From positions 1 to 28,577 of the forward strand of contig JBFLZY010000031.1 of the NCBI GenBank assembly GCA_040755975.1: a stretch of DNA of 28,577 nucleotides, given 5' to 3'. The stretch is from JAIMBK01 sp040755975. GTDB taxonomy: Bacteria > Bacillota > Desulfotomaculia > Desulfotomaculales > Nap2-2B. Positions 1 to 8,192 of this stretch are shown piece by piece (within the stretch, counting starts at the first letter, position 1; each line of letters begins with the position of its first letter). Both the position numbers and the translations under genes were made by a program. The notes beneath the pieces were generated by a model that ran no database searches, was not told the DNA's origin, and saw nothing but the letters and a program-made list of their open reading frames with translations.

Positions 1-39
1 GATCATGTTGCCCTGGTTCGAATCCAGGTCCCGCAGCCA
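1..39 (+). tRNA. tRNA-Gln, 3' part only
   Basis: This is the last 39 bases of a tRNA cut by the window edge. The T stem CCTGG (12-16) pairs with CCAGG (24-28) around the loop TTCGAAT, followed by the 3' acceptor strand TCCCGCA (29-35), discriminator G36 and encoded CCA (37-39). A U1-A72 pair with discriminator G is characteristic of bacterial tRNA-Gln, and the neighbouring tRNA-Glu is a common partner. The anticodon is outside the window, so the identity is inferred. Confidence 0.7.
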
Positions 40-46
40 GTATTGC

Positions 47-122
47 GGCCCTATCGTCTAGTGGTCCAGGACACCACCCTCTCAAGGTGGAGACACGGGT
101 TCGAGTCCCGTTAGGGCTACCA
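47..122 (+). tRNA. tRNA-Glu (anticodon CTC)
   Basis: Complete 76-nt cloverleaf. The acceptor strand GGCCCTA (47-53) pairs with TAGGGCT (112-118) with one G-U pair, then discriminator A and encoded CCA (120-122). The anticodon arm is CCACC-CTCTCAA-GGTGG, giving anticodon CTC, which reads GAG. The T arm is ACGGG-TTCGAGT-CCCGT. It lies 7 bp after tRNA-Gln. The DNA immediately downstream is accessory in character, so this tRNA may mark the edge of a genomic island. I found no second copy of its 3' end within the window. Confidence 0.95.
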
Positions 123-640
123 GAAAAGACAAGGGCTCCGGGGTTGGTTATCCCAAAGGCAAAATTTACTGCAAAATTAATGCAATGAGAAACAAAAAGC
201 CTGGGTGCATAAGTGACCGTGCTTTATACCGACGTTCAGACTTTTATTATTCCCTTTATCCGGGAGATAGCCCAAAGTTATTAATGGTTATTTTCTTTGC
301 TCAGAGCCAATAATTTTATGAGTGATATTTTGTTCTTGCTACATATAAATCTCCTGGATATTGTCCTTCACTGAGCTAAAGGAATAGCTACTGGAATTCA
401 CCGGCTAAGGCGGTAAGCGTCTTATCCAGATGTGGCTTTGCTATTTTTTATAAACTTCGTGTTTTTTCCCCCAAGGCAAAAACCTGTCTCATAATCCAAG
501 TATCTTATTAATCTTGGCCCTCCACTTATCTTTAATAAATAACCTTAAACCCGATTTTTATCGTCAAATTCCAGATCCAATTCTCGCCACTCTTTCTGTT
601 TCCCTAGCCTTTTGCAGAAATCAAAGCCTCTTTAAAGAAT
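123..640. other. Intergenic AT-rich stretch, no gene recognised
   Basis: 518 bp between tRNA-Glu and the stop codon of the small minus-strand gene. No open frame here has gene-like features and no strong terminator hairpin was seen. On the minus strand, just after the stop of the 641-1111 gene, the same frame continues past TAG and TAA with a short protein-like stretch (about 545-630), which may be a decayed C-terminal extension. Otherwise I see nothing identifiable. Confidence 0.5.
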
Positions 641-1111
641 CTACACAACACTAAGGAGCAATTGCGTTGTGTACAACACTTCTAGACCAGAATGGTAGAG
701 CATCTCAAAATAGGGTACACTCATTAGTGGTGACGGGTTGTAGAAGATGAGTCTGTCGAAGCCATGCCTTTGAGCTTTATCGCGTATAATTAGTCCGAGC
801 TGCTTTTTATCATGCTGATTTAGGAGACTGGGGTGTACATCATAACAAGGAAGAATTTCATAATCAAAATGAAGACCATATTTGTCAGATAGCACCCCGT
901 ACCGGAAGCCTCGCAGTTCCATGCATCGGTAGAAGTACCCGTTCACTAGTGAAACATAGAGTTCCTTAGGTTTTCCACTCTGCTTAGCATTCTTGATCTT
1001 CGAGCATCGGGTAACCCACAATGTATTCTCGGTTAATTGATCACCTTCGCGGAGGATACGTATTCCCCAAAACTCTCTAATCTCATCCCGCCAGTTGGCA
1101 GTTAGTAGCAT
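641..1111 (-). CDS. Small protein resembling DUF6884/DUF5591-type domains
   Basis: 156 residues, last gene of the leftward accessory cluster. It has a good ribosome-binding site (GAGGAGGG just upstream of ATG) and lies 16 bp after the stop of the large ATPase, so it is very probably co-transcribed. Around residues 32-40 it has WVTRCSKIKN, and near residues 73-95 GVLSDKYGLHFDYEI followed by PCYD. This layout (a beta strand ending in a Cys/Ser/Lys turn, then an 'LS-KYGL' strand and turn) resembles small alpha/beta domains annotated DUF6884, and the DUF5591-type domain attached to archaeal TGT-family (archaeosine) enzymes. The resemblance is by eye. If correct, its presence beside a TGT-like enzyme suggests a role in handling a modified base or its precursor, but no reaction can be assigned. 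Confidence 0.6.
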   Translation of the reverse strand: MLLTANWRDEIREFWGIRILREGDQLTENTLWVTRCSKIKNAKQSGKPKELYVSLVNGYFYRCMELRGFRYGVLSDKYGLHFDYEILPCYDVHPSLLNQHDKKQLGLIIRDKAQRHGFDRLIFYNPSPLMSVPYFEMLYHSGLEVLYTTQLLLSVV

Positions 1112-1127
1112 AAGACCCTCCTCTTAG

Positions 1128-4100
1128 TCACACCGGGATAGCGATTCCCTCAACAAGGTAGCCTTTCTGCACAAGCGAACGTAGCAGCCTTTCCACCTCA
1201 GTAAAAGAGAACGACGTTTCCTCGGCTATCTTCTTAACGATTTCAGGCAGGTCAAACCAGCCGCTCTTAGATTCGTCGCGCCTGGTAACGAGCGCCATGA
1301 GTACATTTCCTTCAGCTTCATCTAGGCTCTTCTTGAGAAGTTCTATTGTTGCCTCACGAATGCCAGCCTTTTCGATTTCGTAATGACTTAACGGCATATC
1401 GGGCCATTCTTGGCCTTCAACTACCGTTAGCATCTCCTCACACCTGGCCTGAATCGCATCCGTGTTTAGGGAAGCATCTTGTTTCTTTGCAAGCTTAAGT
1501 AGCTCAAAAATTGAATCAACAAAATGCATACATTCTCTTGCGTACCGTTTCCAAATCTCTCCAGCCCTCATCCTCACATCTTCCAAATGCTGATCGAGTT
1601 TTTCTATTGTTTTCTTGAGTTGATTGATGACTGCATGTTGTACTGTAACAAAAGATGTCTCCAGCTCTGATATTTGATACTTGTAATCTTCCAATATTTG
1701 GACTCTGGTTTGCTCAAGAGCCTGGACTTCGCTTTGGAATGGTTCGAGATCTGTCCTTTCTGTCAACACTAGCAACACATCCAAACATCTCTTTTCTGTA
1801 TTATAAAACCTCGCCTCGACCTCCACTAATTCTTGTAACTCTGTAATAGCCCGTTCTGCTTCCTGGTATCGCACTTTTAGCGGTCGATAAAGCTCCTGCA
1901 AATCTTCAAGCATTTTGCGCAAATTTAAGGCTGGCGGTATATCTGTTGGGTGTAATATGATAGCCTGGTAATCCTGCGAGATATCTCCCAGGAAGGCCTC
2001 GAGACGGGTCCGAATCACTCTTGACAATCTGCATTCCTCGGTGACATTTATCGTTAGGAGCCTGCTGCGTGTCTCTTGGCCTAACTCTTGGAGCGCCTTC
2101 TGGGCTTCACTCATGTCCCTCAGTACTTTTCTGTATTGTTCTGCTTGTTGGTGTAGCGACTCGACAGATTTTTGCAACCGTCTCAAAGTGATATTGAAAT
2201 ACCGGTCCTGGCTCGTCCAGTTCCTATGGTCAAATGCATTATCCTGCTTTTCTTCCTCGCTAAGATCTTCAGCCTTGATAGGCGCTGTACATACCCGCTC
2301 TAGGCGATCTATTCCCTTCTTTAGCTCCCTAGCTTCTTCCACGTTTTCCAAGGAGGCGTTCTGCTTGAGCCATTTGTTATAATAACTCACAACATGTTCA
2401 ATCTCCTTAAGAAGTGAATCTACCTGGCGTGAGATATCCTGTGTCATGCGCCGCGCTTCACTGATTGCGCTCTGGACTCTTGGCATCAAGGAATTCCTAA
2501 GATGATCGGCAAAATCCTTCAGGAGAGCCGTTCTTTGCATGAATACCTCTACCTGGCCTCGCTGGGCGGCTTTCTGGATATCTTCATACAGGCGTTCTAG
2601 ATAAGCCTCAAGTTTAGAGATAGCAATAAAGCGATAATCCCTCTGCTTAGTCACAAACACATGTGAAAAGGCAGGCCATTCTTTTTGTTGCTTGTAAGGC
2701 ACGAGCAGCTCCATGTACGCCTTTCTAATGCTTTTTGCTTCTTCCAGCGCCTCTTCCCTTCTGGCAAGAGAAAGCAAGCCTTTTGACTCAAGGACGACTC
2801 CTTTGTTCTTGAGGATATTCAAGTACACATCTTCTAGAATGTTCCTTGCCCGGGCACAGTTAATGAAATAAACACCCACCTCCGATTTAGCTATAGTCCT
2901 TGCTTTCTCAAGGATGTAAAGCAATCTTTTTTCAGGGGGCGTTGTAATCACATGGACTGTACGATCAGGATCCAAACGTATAAAACCGTTCTCTACAAGA
3001 TCTTCAGTGTATCTGTCTAGCTGTGTGGCGCTCTCAATATCTGGTACGAATCCAGCCCGACTGCCGAATGGAATAAAATCCATTAAATCTTTATTTGCCC
3101 GGAAAATATTCTCCGGCGTGCCTGGTTCACCCAGCCGGTTAATATAGAATTTAAGAGAATCGGCGAGCTCACGTTCGCTCCGAACATTTGCCCTGAAAAG
3201 ATCTCGCAGGACAATGCCTGCTTTCACTCCCTGATCGAGCCATTCTTTGATCCTATTGCTCAGTTCTATCTCGGTCTTAAACATGCGTGTCATTGAATCA
3301 ACAAACAGCTTTTTATCTAATTGCTCTGGGTATCGAGTCTTACACCGGTAAGCAATCAGAAGACGCTTTGCCAAGGTGGTATGCAGCGGGACAAAAAGGA
3401 GTTGATCTTCCATTTCCCGGGTACGCACTTCCTCTCGCCCTTGATCTGTAACTTCCCCCACGTGAATCACTATGGACAGATGTGCACCTGACAATTCTCG
3501 CAAACCAGCCTCAATTCGTTGAACAACCTCACGGCCAAGGTCTCCATAGTGTGCGTGGCAGTAGCACTTAATGGTAGCATTTTGGGAAGTATCTATAACG
3601 GTTGCTGATAAACCTTCTCTAACAGTTTGCAGAATATCCGCTTTAATGTTGAAGGCTTCGACGTACTCAACGAGGCTTAGGAAAGCCCTAACCACATCGT
3701 CACGAAAGAGTTGTGGAAAACGAGCCGTTGTATCTCGCCACGTCTTAAGCCGAAGGTCCCGGTCTTTAATAAACTCCAGTCCCACTGGAATCGGTGTAGG
3801 AAAGAGTTGCAGAATCAACTCGTTCGAAAGGCGATAATAGAACTCGCTTTGATCAATAATTCTTTCGACGCGCTTCTCCAGCCGGCGGGCGGAATCAGGG
3901 CTTATGCCCTCAAATGCAGCGGAGATCATCCGGTGATCCCAAGGAAAGAAAATTCGTGGAACAAGCTGACCCTCACGTAATTCCAAGTAAGTAAGATCGT
4001 CTTCTAGCTCGTTAAGATGCTGAACAAAACCATCAACCTGGATCTCGTCCCCTCGTATCTCAGGATGGAGGGCCTTTTGAACGTCCTTAAAAGAACACCC

Positions 4101-5303
4101 CTCACGAAGCGGCACATACCGAACAATCGCGTTAGCCACACCAGTACTCGCAAGTTTCTGGTTAATACGCGCAACAAGAGCAGATACTTCAGTAATATCA
4201 GGAATTGCCAGTCGCGCTGCCAACTCTGGTAACGAAAACGGCCTGAGTTCACCTGCCAGGAGTCTTAAGAGAACGGCTTCTTGCTTGTCAAGGAGTTCCT
4301 CAAAACCGTCAAGAAGGCGACGCTCAACGCACCTGGCGGTCCCTCCATATACTGAGATGGTCTCATCGGCCAGAATCTCCAGCACTCTGACACCGTCAAT
4401 AATGTGCATAGTTTGATCGTCATTTGCCGCGCTATTAAAGACCTTTACAAAGAGTGTTACCAACGCCCCAAGATTACCACGTCCTGTAGCTTGCAGAGTA
4501 TAGAACACCCCCAGGTCTCTGATGGGCAAAGGCTCCGGAAGACGGCCACCGAAAGCATAATACATCAGATCGCAGAGGAATTTCACTCCCTCCTGCTTTG
4601 TCACCGGCGCAAGTTGGATCCTACCAGCCCTTCTTTCCCAGGAGCCAAATACCTCCACGATCTCTGGATCACGCTGCATGCGGGCGTAAGCATCAGGAGT
4701 GCAAGAGAGAAGAAAGGAAATAATCCCTGGATACTGTCCTTTCTCCGCAACCGGGGGGTATTGCTTGTTAATCAGCTCTTTCAGTCCAGATATGATGCCT
4801 TTTAAAGCTGATGGCTCGAGTATCAGCTCTTCAAACTCATCAATAAAGACAAGTATCTTTCCTTTAGCATGCGCCTTTAGAGTTTCTTCCAGCCATCGCT
4901 CGACATTCATGAATCGCTCAAAGCTTGGAATTAATCCTACCCTTTCCTCATGTTTAATGGCATAAAAGACAGCGGCGAGGAAATTAACACTGGCAAGGGG
5001 ATTCTCAGCCTTGACTTTCGGCAGACTCTGGGCAATCGTGGAAGCAGAGATGCGATATGCTGAGTTCGGGGCCCTCACGGCTGTCTTGATGTAGCGCTCA
5101 TGGGCTTCTGTCTTGCCTTCGCCCCATTCACCCAGTATCACCTGAACCGCAGGTGATCTGGCCTCTTTGAGGCAGTACTTGATATAGTCGCGGAGTTGTT
5201 TGACGACTAACTTGCGACTTTCAATTTCAGCGAATTCGAAACCAGTGAACGGTACACCAGCCAAAGGCGGCAATTGTTTAAACTTCTGGGTGATTTCCAT
5301 CAC
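1128..5303 (-). CDS. Large P-loop ATPase with long C-terminal coiled coil (defence-like)
   Basis: 1391 residues. The N-terminal ATPase domain has Walker A GEWGEGKT (58-65) and Walker B KILVFIDEFEEL (about 149-160). A strand ending in SCTPD (about 200) fits a sensor position. A winged-helix-like stretch follows (about 340-400, LLRLLAGELRPFSLPELAAR). Roughly residues 860-1310 are rich in Glu/Lys/Gln/Leu heptads and are predicted coiled coil. The last about 50 residues look like another winged helix (LPEIVKKIAEETSFSFTEVE). The start is GTG at 5303 or ATG at 5300; both overlap the HerA-like stop codon, so translation is coupled. The architecture recalls large ATPases of bacterial defence islands (BrxC/DptF/DpdH-type proteins) or an ORC/STAND ATPase fused to an SMC-like arm, but I cannot place it in a named family. 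Likely role, inferred: nucleotide-dependent DNA binding or sensing that controls the HerA-NurA pair. Confidence 0.8.
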   Translation of the reverse strand: MMEITQKFKQLPPLAGVPFTGFEFAEIESRKLVVKQLRDYIKYCLKEARSPAVQVILGEWGEGKTEAHERYIKTAVRAPNSAYRISASTIAQSLPKVKAENPLASVNFLAAVFYAIKHEERVGLIPSFERFMNVERWLEETLKAHAKGKILVFIDEFEELILEPSALKGIISGLKELINKQYPPVAEKGQYPGIISFLLSCTPDAYARMQRDPEIVEVFGSWERRAGRIQLAPVTKQEGVKFLCDLMYYAFGGRLPEPLPIRDLGVFYTLQATGRGNLGALVTLFVKVFNSAANDDQTMHIIDGVRVLEILADETISVYGGTARCVERRLLDGFEELLDKQEAVLLRLLAGELRPFSLPELAARLAIPDITEVSALVARINQKLASTGVANAIVRYVPLREGCSFKDVQKALHPEIRGDEIQVDGFVQHLNELEDDLTYLELREGQLVPRIFFPWDHRMISAAFEGISPDSARRLEKRVERIIDQSEFYYRLSNELILQLFPTPIPVGLEFIKDRDLRLKTWRDTTARFPQLFRDDVVRAFLSLVEYVEAFNIKADILQTVREGLSATVIDTSQNATIKCYCHAHYGDLGREVVQRIEAGLRELSGAHLSIVIHVGEVTDQGREEVRTREMEDQLLFVPLHTTLAKRLLIAYRCKTRYPEQLDKKLFVDSMTRMFKTEIELSNRIKEWLDQGVKAGIVLRDLFRANVRSERELADSLKFYINRLGEPGTPENIFRANKDLMDFIPFGSRAGFVPDIESATQLDRYTEDLVENGFIRLDPDRTVHVITTPPEKRLLYILEKARTIAKSEVGVYFINCARARNILEDVYLNILKNKGVVLESKGLLSLARREEALEEAKSIRKAYMELLVPYKQQKEWPAFSHVFVTKQRDYRFIAISKLEAYLERLYEDIQKAAQRGQVEVFMQRTALLKDFADHLRNSLMPRVQSAISEARRMTQDISRQVDSLLKEIEHVVSYYNKWLKQNASLENVEEARELKKGIDRLERVCTAPIKAEDLSEEEKQDNAFDHRNWTSQDRYFNITLRRLQKSVESLHQQAEQYRKVLRDMSEAQKALQELGQETRSRLLTINVTEECRLSRVIRTRLEAFLGDISQDYQAIILHPTDIPPALNLRKMLEDLQELYRPLKVRYQEAERAITELQELVEVEARFYNTEKRCLDVLLVLTERTDLEPFQSEVQALEQTRVQILEDYKYQISELETSFVTVQHAVINQLKKTIEKLDQHLEDVRMRAGEIWKRYARECMHFVDSIFELLKLAKKQDASLNTDAIQARCEEMLTVVEGQEWPDMPLSHYEIEKAGIREATIELLKKSLDEAEGNVLMALVTRRDESKSGWFDLPEIVKKIAEETSFSFTEVERLLRSLVQKGYLVEGIAIPV

Positions 5304-6958
5304 CGTACCCCCCTTAACCGGGCGAGGTTTCTGACTACCTCAGTTGTCCCAACTGCGTGATAAACTTTGCGGTCCTCCTCCTCAACTCTTACTACCAATG
5401 GGAAGGGAACTTTGGACATCTGACCAGTAATGATGATTTCCCCTCTGGTAAGCCTTGTGAGCCGAGCAAGCAATCCTGGTGGAAGCCCCCCGGTTACAGT
5501 CTTAACAAAGAGCGCATCTTCGGGAGAGATTCTGTGGATGAAGAAGGTGTTGCACATTGACAGCACGATTCGGTCTACGAATGAAGGCCTTTGAGAAATC
5601 AGGCACAGACCGAGGCCAAACTTACGCCCTTGAGTAGCAATGGCGGACAGTTTCGTTTTGGCCAAAGTAGCGCCGACAGGATACGAAGAGTCAGGGCAGA
5701 AATTCTGAGCCTCTTCAATCATGAACAGCAGATATCGATCTTCCCCTTGGACTTTGTACCGGGTAAACGAATCGAACAGCACCGACGCCAGGTAGGTCAT
5801 TACAAGCTGTTTCACTTTCAATTCAACACCCGGGGCACCCTCGGCTGAAAAATCAATAATGGCGATGTCCCCCTGCCGAGTCAATTCATTCACCCACGCT
5901 TTATCCTGCAGGGGTGACTTTTGCGAGAACAATTGGTGCTTGTCTTCTGCCTCCCGGAAATTCGAGAGCGCTCTCAGTATTGCGCCTTTTGCCATTGGGT
6001 GCAAATCATGGGTATCTTTGCGTTTGATATAATCTATCAGTTCTTCATATCCCGATGTAAGCAAAGAAGAATGGCCCCAACCTCCAGCCTGTAATTCTGC
6101 GAAAGTTCTCTCAAGGCCATGGATTTGTAGTTCGGAACCAGCACCCCCATAGTACTGGACGATCAGCTCTGCCAAGTCACGTGGTAACAGATTATCCAAG
6201 TTAATCCCGACCGGTTCGATTTTCTCAGGTAGTCCCGCCGCTCTCAGCCGCCGCCAGGCATCAGGAAAGACATAGCGAGTCACATTATCTACAGCGCCCA
6301 AGTCGTTACCCTTCGCGCGATGTTTAGCGTATTCCAAGTAGTCACCGTGGGCATCAATAATAAGCATGGGGAAAGACACAATACGATTAGCCGCAACTGG
6401 AATGGCAACTAACTTCTCAATGAACGCTCCCGTGTCGAAAGACTTCCCGCTGCCTGTCACGCCAAAGATTGCCATATGCATCGGTACTGCTTCTACATCT
6501 AAAGGCACCGGGGTCTCTTTGTATCCGGCTTGCGTGCCAAACCAAATAATACCGCTCTCGTCATCGCGCACGTCAAAGATTTCCTCACGCGCTGTCTTCG
6601 GGTCTACACGATAAACGTAATCACCCGGCTGCGGCGGCACTGTGATTTCATTACTGCCCGGCAGTTGGATCAACAATTCTAGCTTACATATTTCGTAGCG
6701 CCTCGCCACCTGTTCAGGCAATGGTAGTTTTTTCCGTCTCGCCTCGCTCCAGGGATCCCCTTCAGTGAAAAAGGCGTTATAAGGAACTATCTCAGCAACC
6801 CTGGCAAGGAGCCGTCGCTTATTGGGGCTGGCTTCTACAATCAGAAGCATCCCCTCGCGAATGCCACCGCGCTCGGCTTCTTCAAAAAGCTGGCAAGTGC
6901 CCTCACGGGTAGTTGACTGGCTGAGGATCATTCCCACTTCTTCACGCTTCTCGGTCAT
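5300..6958 (-). CDS. herA: HerA-like hexameric DNA translocase ATPase
   Basis: 552 residues of the HerA/FtsK superfamily. An N-terminal beta-rich region (about 1-150) fits the HAS-barrel. Walker A is GVTGSGKSFD (166-175), a strand MLIIDAHGDY (about 198-207) is typical of HerA, and Walker B is LLFMIEEAQN (about 410-419) with the catalytic acidic pair. It is followed by the hallmark segment GRKFGLGLCLISQRPS (about 445-460) and VLSMCNTFFIHR. HerA rings pump double-stranded DNA and work with the nuclease NurA in archaea and some bacteria. Here the start codon overlaps the NurA-like stop by 4 bp (ATGA), strongly supporting a HerA-NurA complex. The 3' end overlaps the giant ATPase. No Mre11 or Rad50 gene is present in the window, unlike archaeal repair operons, which favours a defence role over general repair (inference). 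Confidence 0.92.
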   Translation of the reverse strand: MTEKREEVGMILSQSTTREGTCQLFEEAERGGIREGMLLIVEASPNKRRLLARVAEIVPYNAFFTEGDPWSEARRKKLPLPEQVARRYEICKLELLIQLPGSNEITVPPQPGDYVYRVDPKTAREEIFDVRDDESGIIWFGTQAGYKETPVPLDVEAVPMHMAIFGVTGSGKSFDTGAFIEKLVAIPVAANRIVSFPMLIIDAHGDYLEYAKHRAKGNDLGAVDNVTRYVFPDAWRRLRAAGLPEKIEPVGINLDNLLPRDLAELIVQYYGGAGSELQIHGLERTFAELQAGGWGHSSLLTSGYEELIDYIKRKDTHDLHPMAKGAILRALSNFREAEDKHQLFSQKSPLQDKAWVNELTRQGDIAIIDFSAEGAPGVELKVKQLVMTYLASVLFDSFTRYKVQGEDRYLLFMIEEAQNFCPDSSYPVGATLAKTKLSAIATQGRKFGLGLCLISQRPSFVDRIVLSMCNTFFIHRISPEDALFVKTVTGGLPPGLLARLTRLTRGEIIITGQMSKVPFPLVVRVEEEDRKVYHAVGTTEVVRNLARLRGVR

Positions 6959-8082
6959 AACCGTGCCTCCAATTGAAGTGCTACAATTTGATCAATTGGT
7001 TCAGTAGTCCTGGTTCTGGTCATAATTTCCTCGTACAAGACCTCTGCGCATCCCTTTCGTATCTCGCACTTGGCGTCTGCAATGAAGATGGGCAGCGGTA
7101 TAGCTTGATCAGGATATGTCCAGGCAAATGTTGCTCGGACTGCTTGTGCTACTTCACCTAGCAGTGTATTCTCATCAGGGAAATTTGTGTCCAGGAAAGG
7201 CAAGTCGAGCCGTAAAATATACTGCCCCAGGCTCTTCTGAGCAAACGTTGAAAAGATTCGCAGACCGTTTTCCCGGTATAATCTGTACACTTCAGTCACC
7301 TCACTCACATCTATGGGACGAGTGTATATTCCCCTATTCGATCGTCCGCACTGCCGCCAATAATGGGCGAACACGAAAGCTATAAGCTGAAGGTCGCTGG
7401 GGAACATGTTCAATTTCGTCTTTTCCGCTTCCTTCTGGGTCGCCTGGGATACGAGGTATTTCCTAAAATGGGCCTCCCTGACCCGCTTTGCGCAACCGAT
7501 AACTTGGATCTTACGCTTCAGACATTCCTGTAAGGCAGAGCAGCGGTATCGTATATAGTCTGTATCCCTACACAAAGGTGGGTCAACTATAGGGCCATCT
7601 ATAAATAGAAGCGAAGGTTTGCCCTTCATGGCCCACCGCATGATAGCTTTGGTCTCGACTTCAAGCATCCTTTTTGAGCTTAAGGTGCCTATTCTTCTAA
7701 ACTCTTCTTCCTGAATTACTTCAATGTGGGACTCGACTTCAATTTTAGGGTTTCCTTGAATTCCTTGTTCGAAAACTACCAAGGCACAACTCAATGGCAC
7801 ATACCATCTTCCTCCCACACCACCTACCGGTTGATGGCTACCATCTACTCCTGCAGCGCATCCGTTGAGAATGTGCTTCGATCCTTCTAAGTCTATATCC
7901 AGAACCAACCCGGCTCCTTGCAAAAGAGTAAGAAGATCAGCAGAAGCCCGCCTTAGTCGTTCTTGTTCTTCCCTGACAGCCTCGCCTGCTCGAACGGCTT
8001 CCTCTACCAACCCGACAAGAGTCTCAGGCTCTGTTCTATTAAACTCGTAGCGCCGCAGAATCTCGTAGATGCTTTGAGTCAT
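6955..8082 (-). CDS. nurA: NurA-like 5'-3' nuclease
   Basis: 375 residues. NurA nucleases have an RNase H-like core with metal-binding acidic residues. Here CAAGVDGSHQPVG carries the conserved Asp (about residue 80), SLLFIDGPI carries a second Asp (about 163), and QVIGCAKR (about 193-200) matches the segment after the first core helices. The C-terminal part (LPFLDTNFP, IPLPIFIADAKCEIRKG) fits the usual region near the HerA-binding end. A helical N-terminal stretch (about 10-60) precedes the core. The RBS is GGGGGC before ATG at 8082. NurA degrades DNA when bound to the HerA ring; the 4-bp overlap with herA and shared strand make that pairing likely here. The gene starts 110 bp after the TGT-like gene ends. 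Confidence 0.85.
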   Translation of the reverse strand: MTQSIYEILRRYEFNRTEPETLVGLVEEAVRAGEAVREEQERLRRASADLLTLLQGAGLVLDIDLEGSKHILNGCAAGVDGSHQPVGGVGGRWYVPLSCALVVFEQGIQGNPKIEVESHIEVIQEEEFRRIGTLSSKRMLEVETKAIMRWAMKGKPSLLFIDGPIVDPPLCRDTDYIRYRCSALQECLKRKIQVIGCAKRVREAHFRKYLVSQATQKEAEKTKLNMFPSDLQLIAFVFAHYWRQCGRSNRGIYTRPIDVSEVTEVYRLYRENGLRIFSTFAQKSLGQYILRLDLPFLDTNFPDENTLLGEVAQAVRATFAWTYPDQAIPLPIFIADAKCEIRKGCAEVLYEEIMTRTRTTEPIDQIVALQLEARL

Positions 8083-8192
8083 AGGGGCCCCCTTATACCC
8101 TTATGCAGGTTTAACCAGCGCTTACTTTCAGGATGCCCACAGAATGCCTAACCGATGGTAAAATTTTCATCCACCGGCGGTGGCGCGAATCA

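Noticed and set aside
2041..4965. Several plus-strand frames of 80-133 codons within the large ATPase gene
   Set aside because: Antisense to a well supported 1391-codon gene, with no ribosome-binding sites or conserved motifs.
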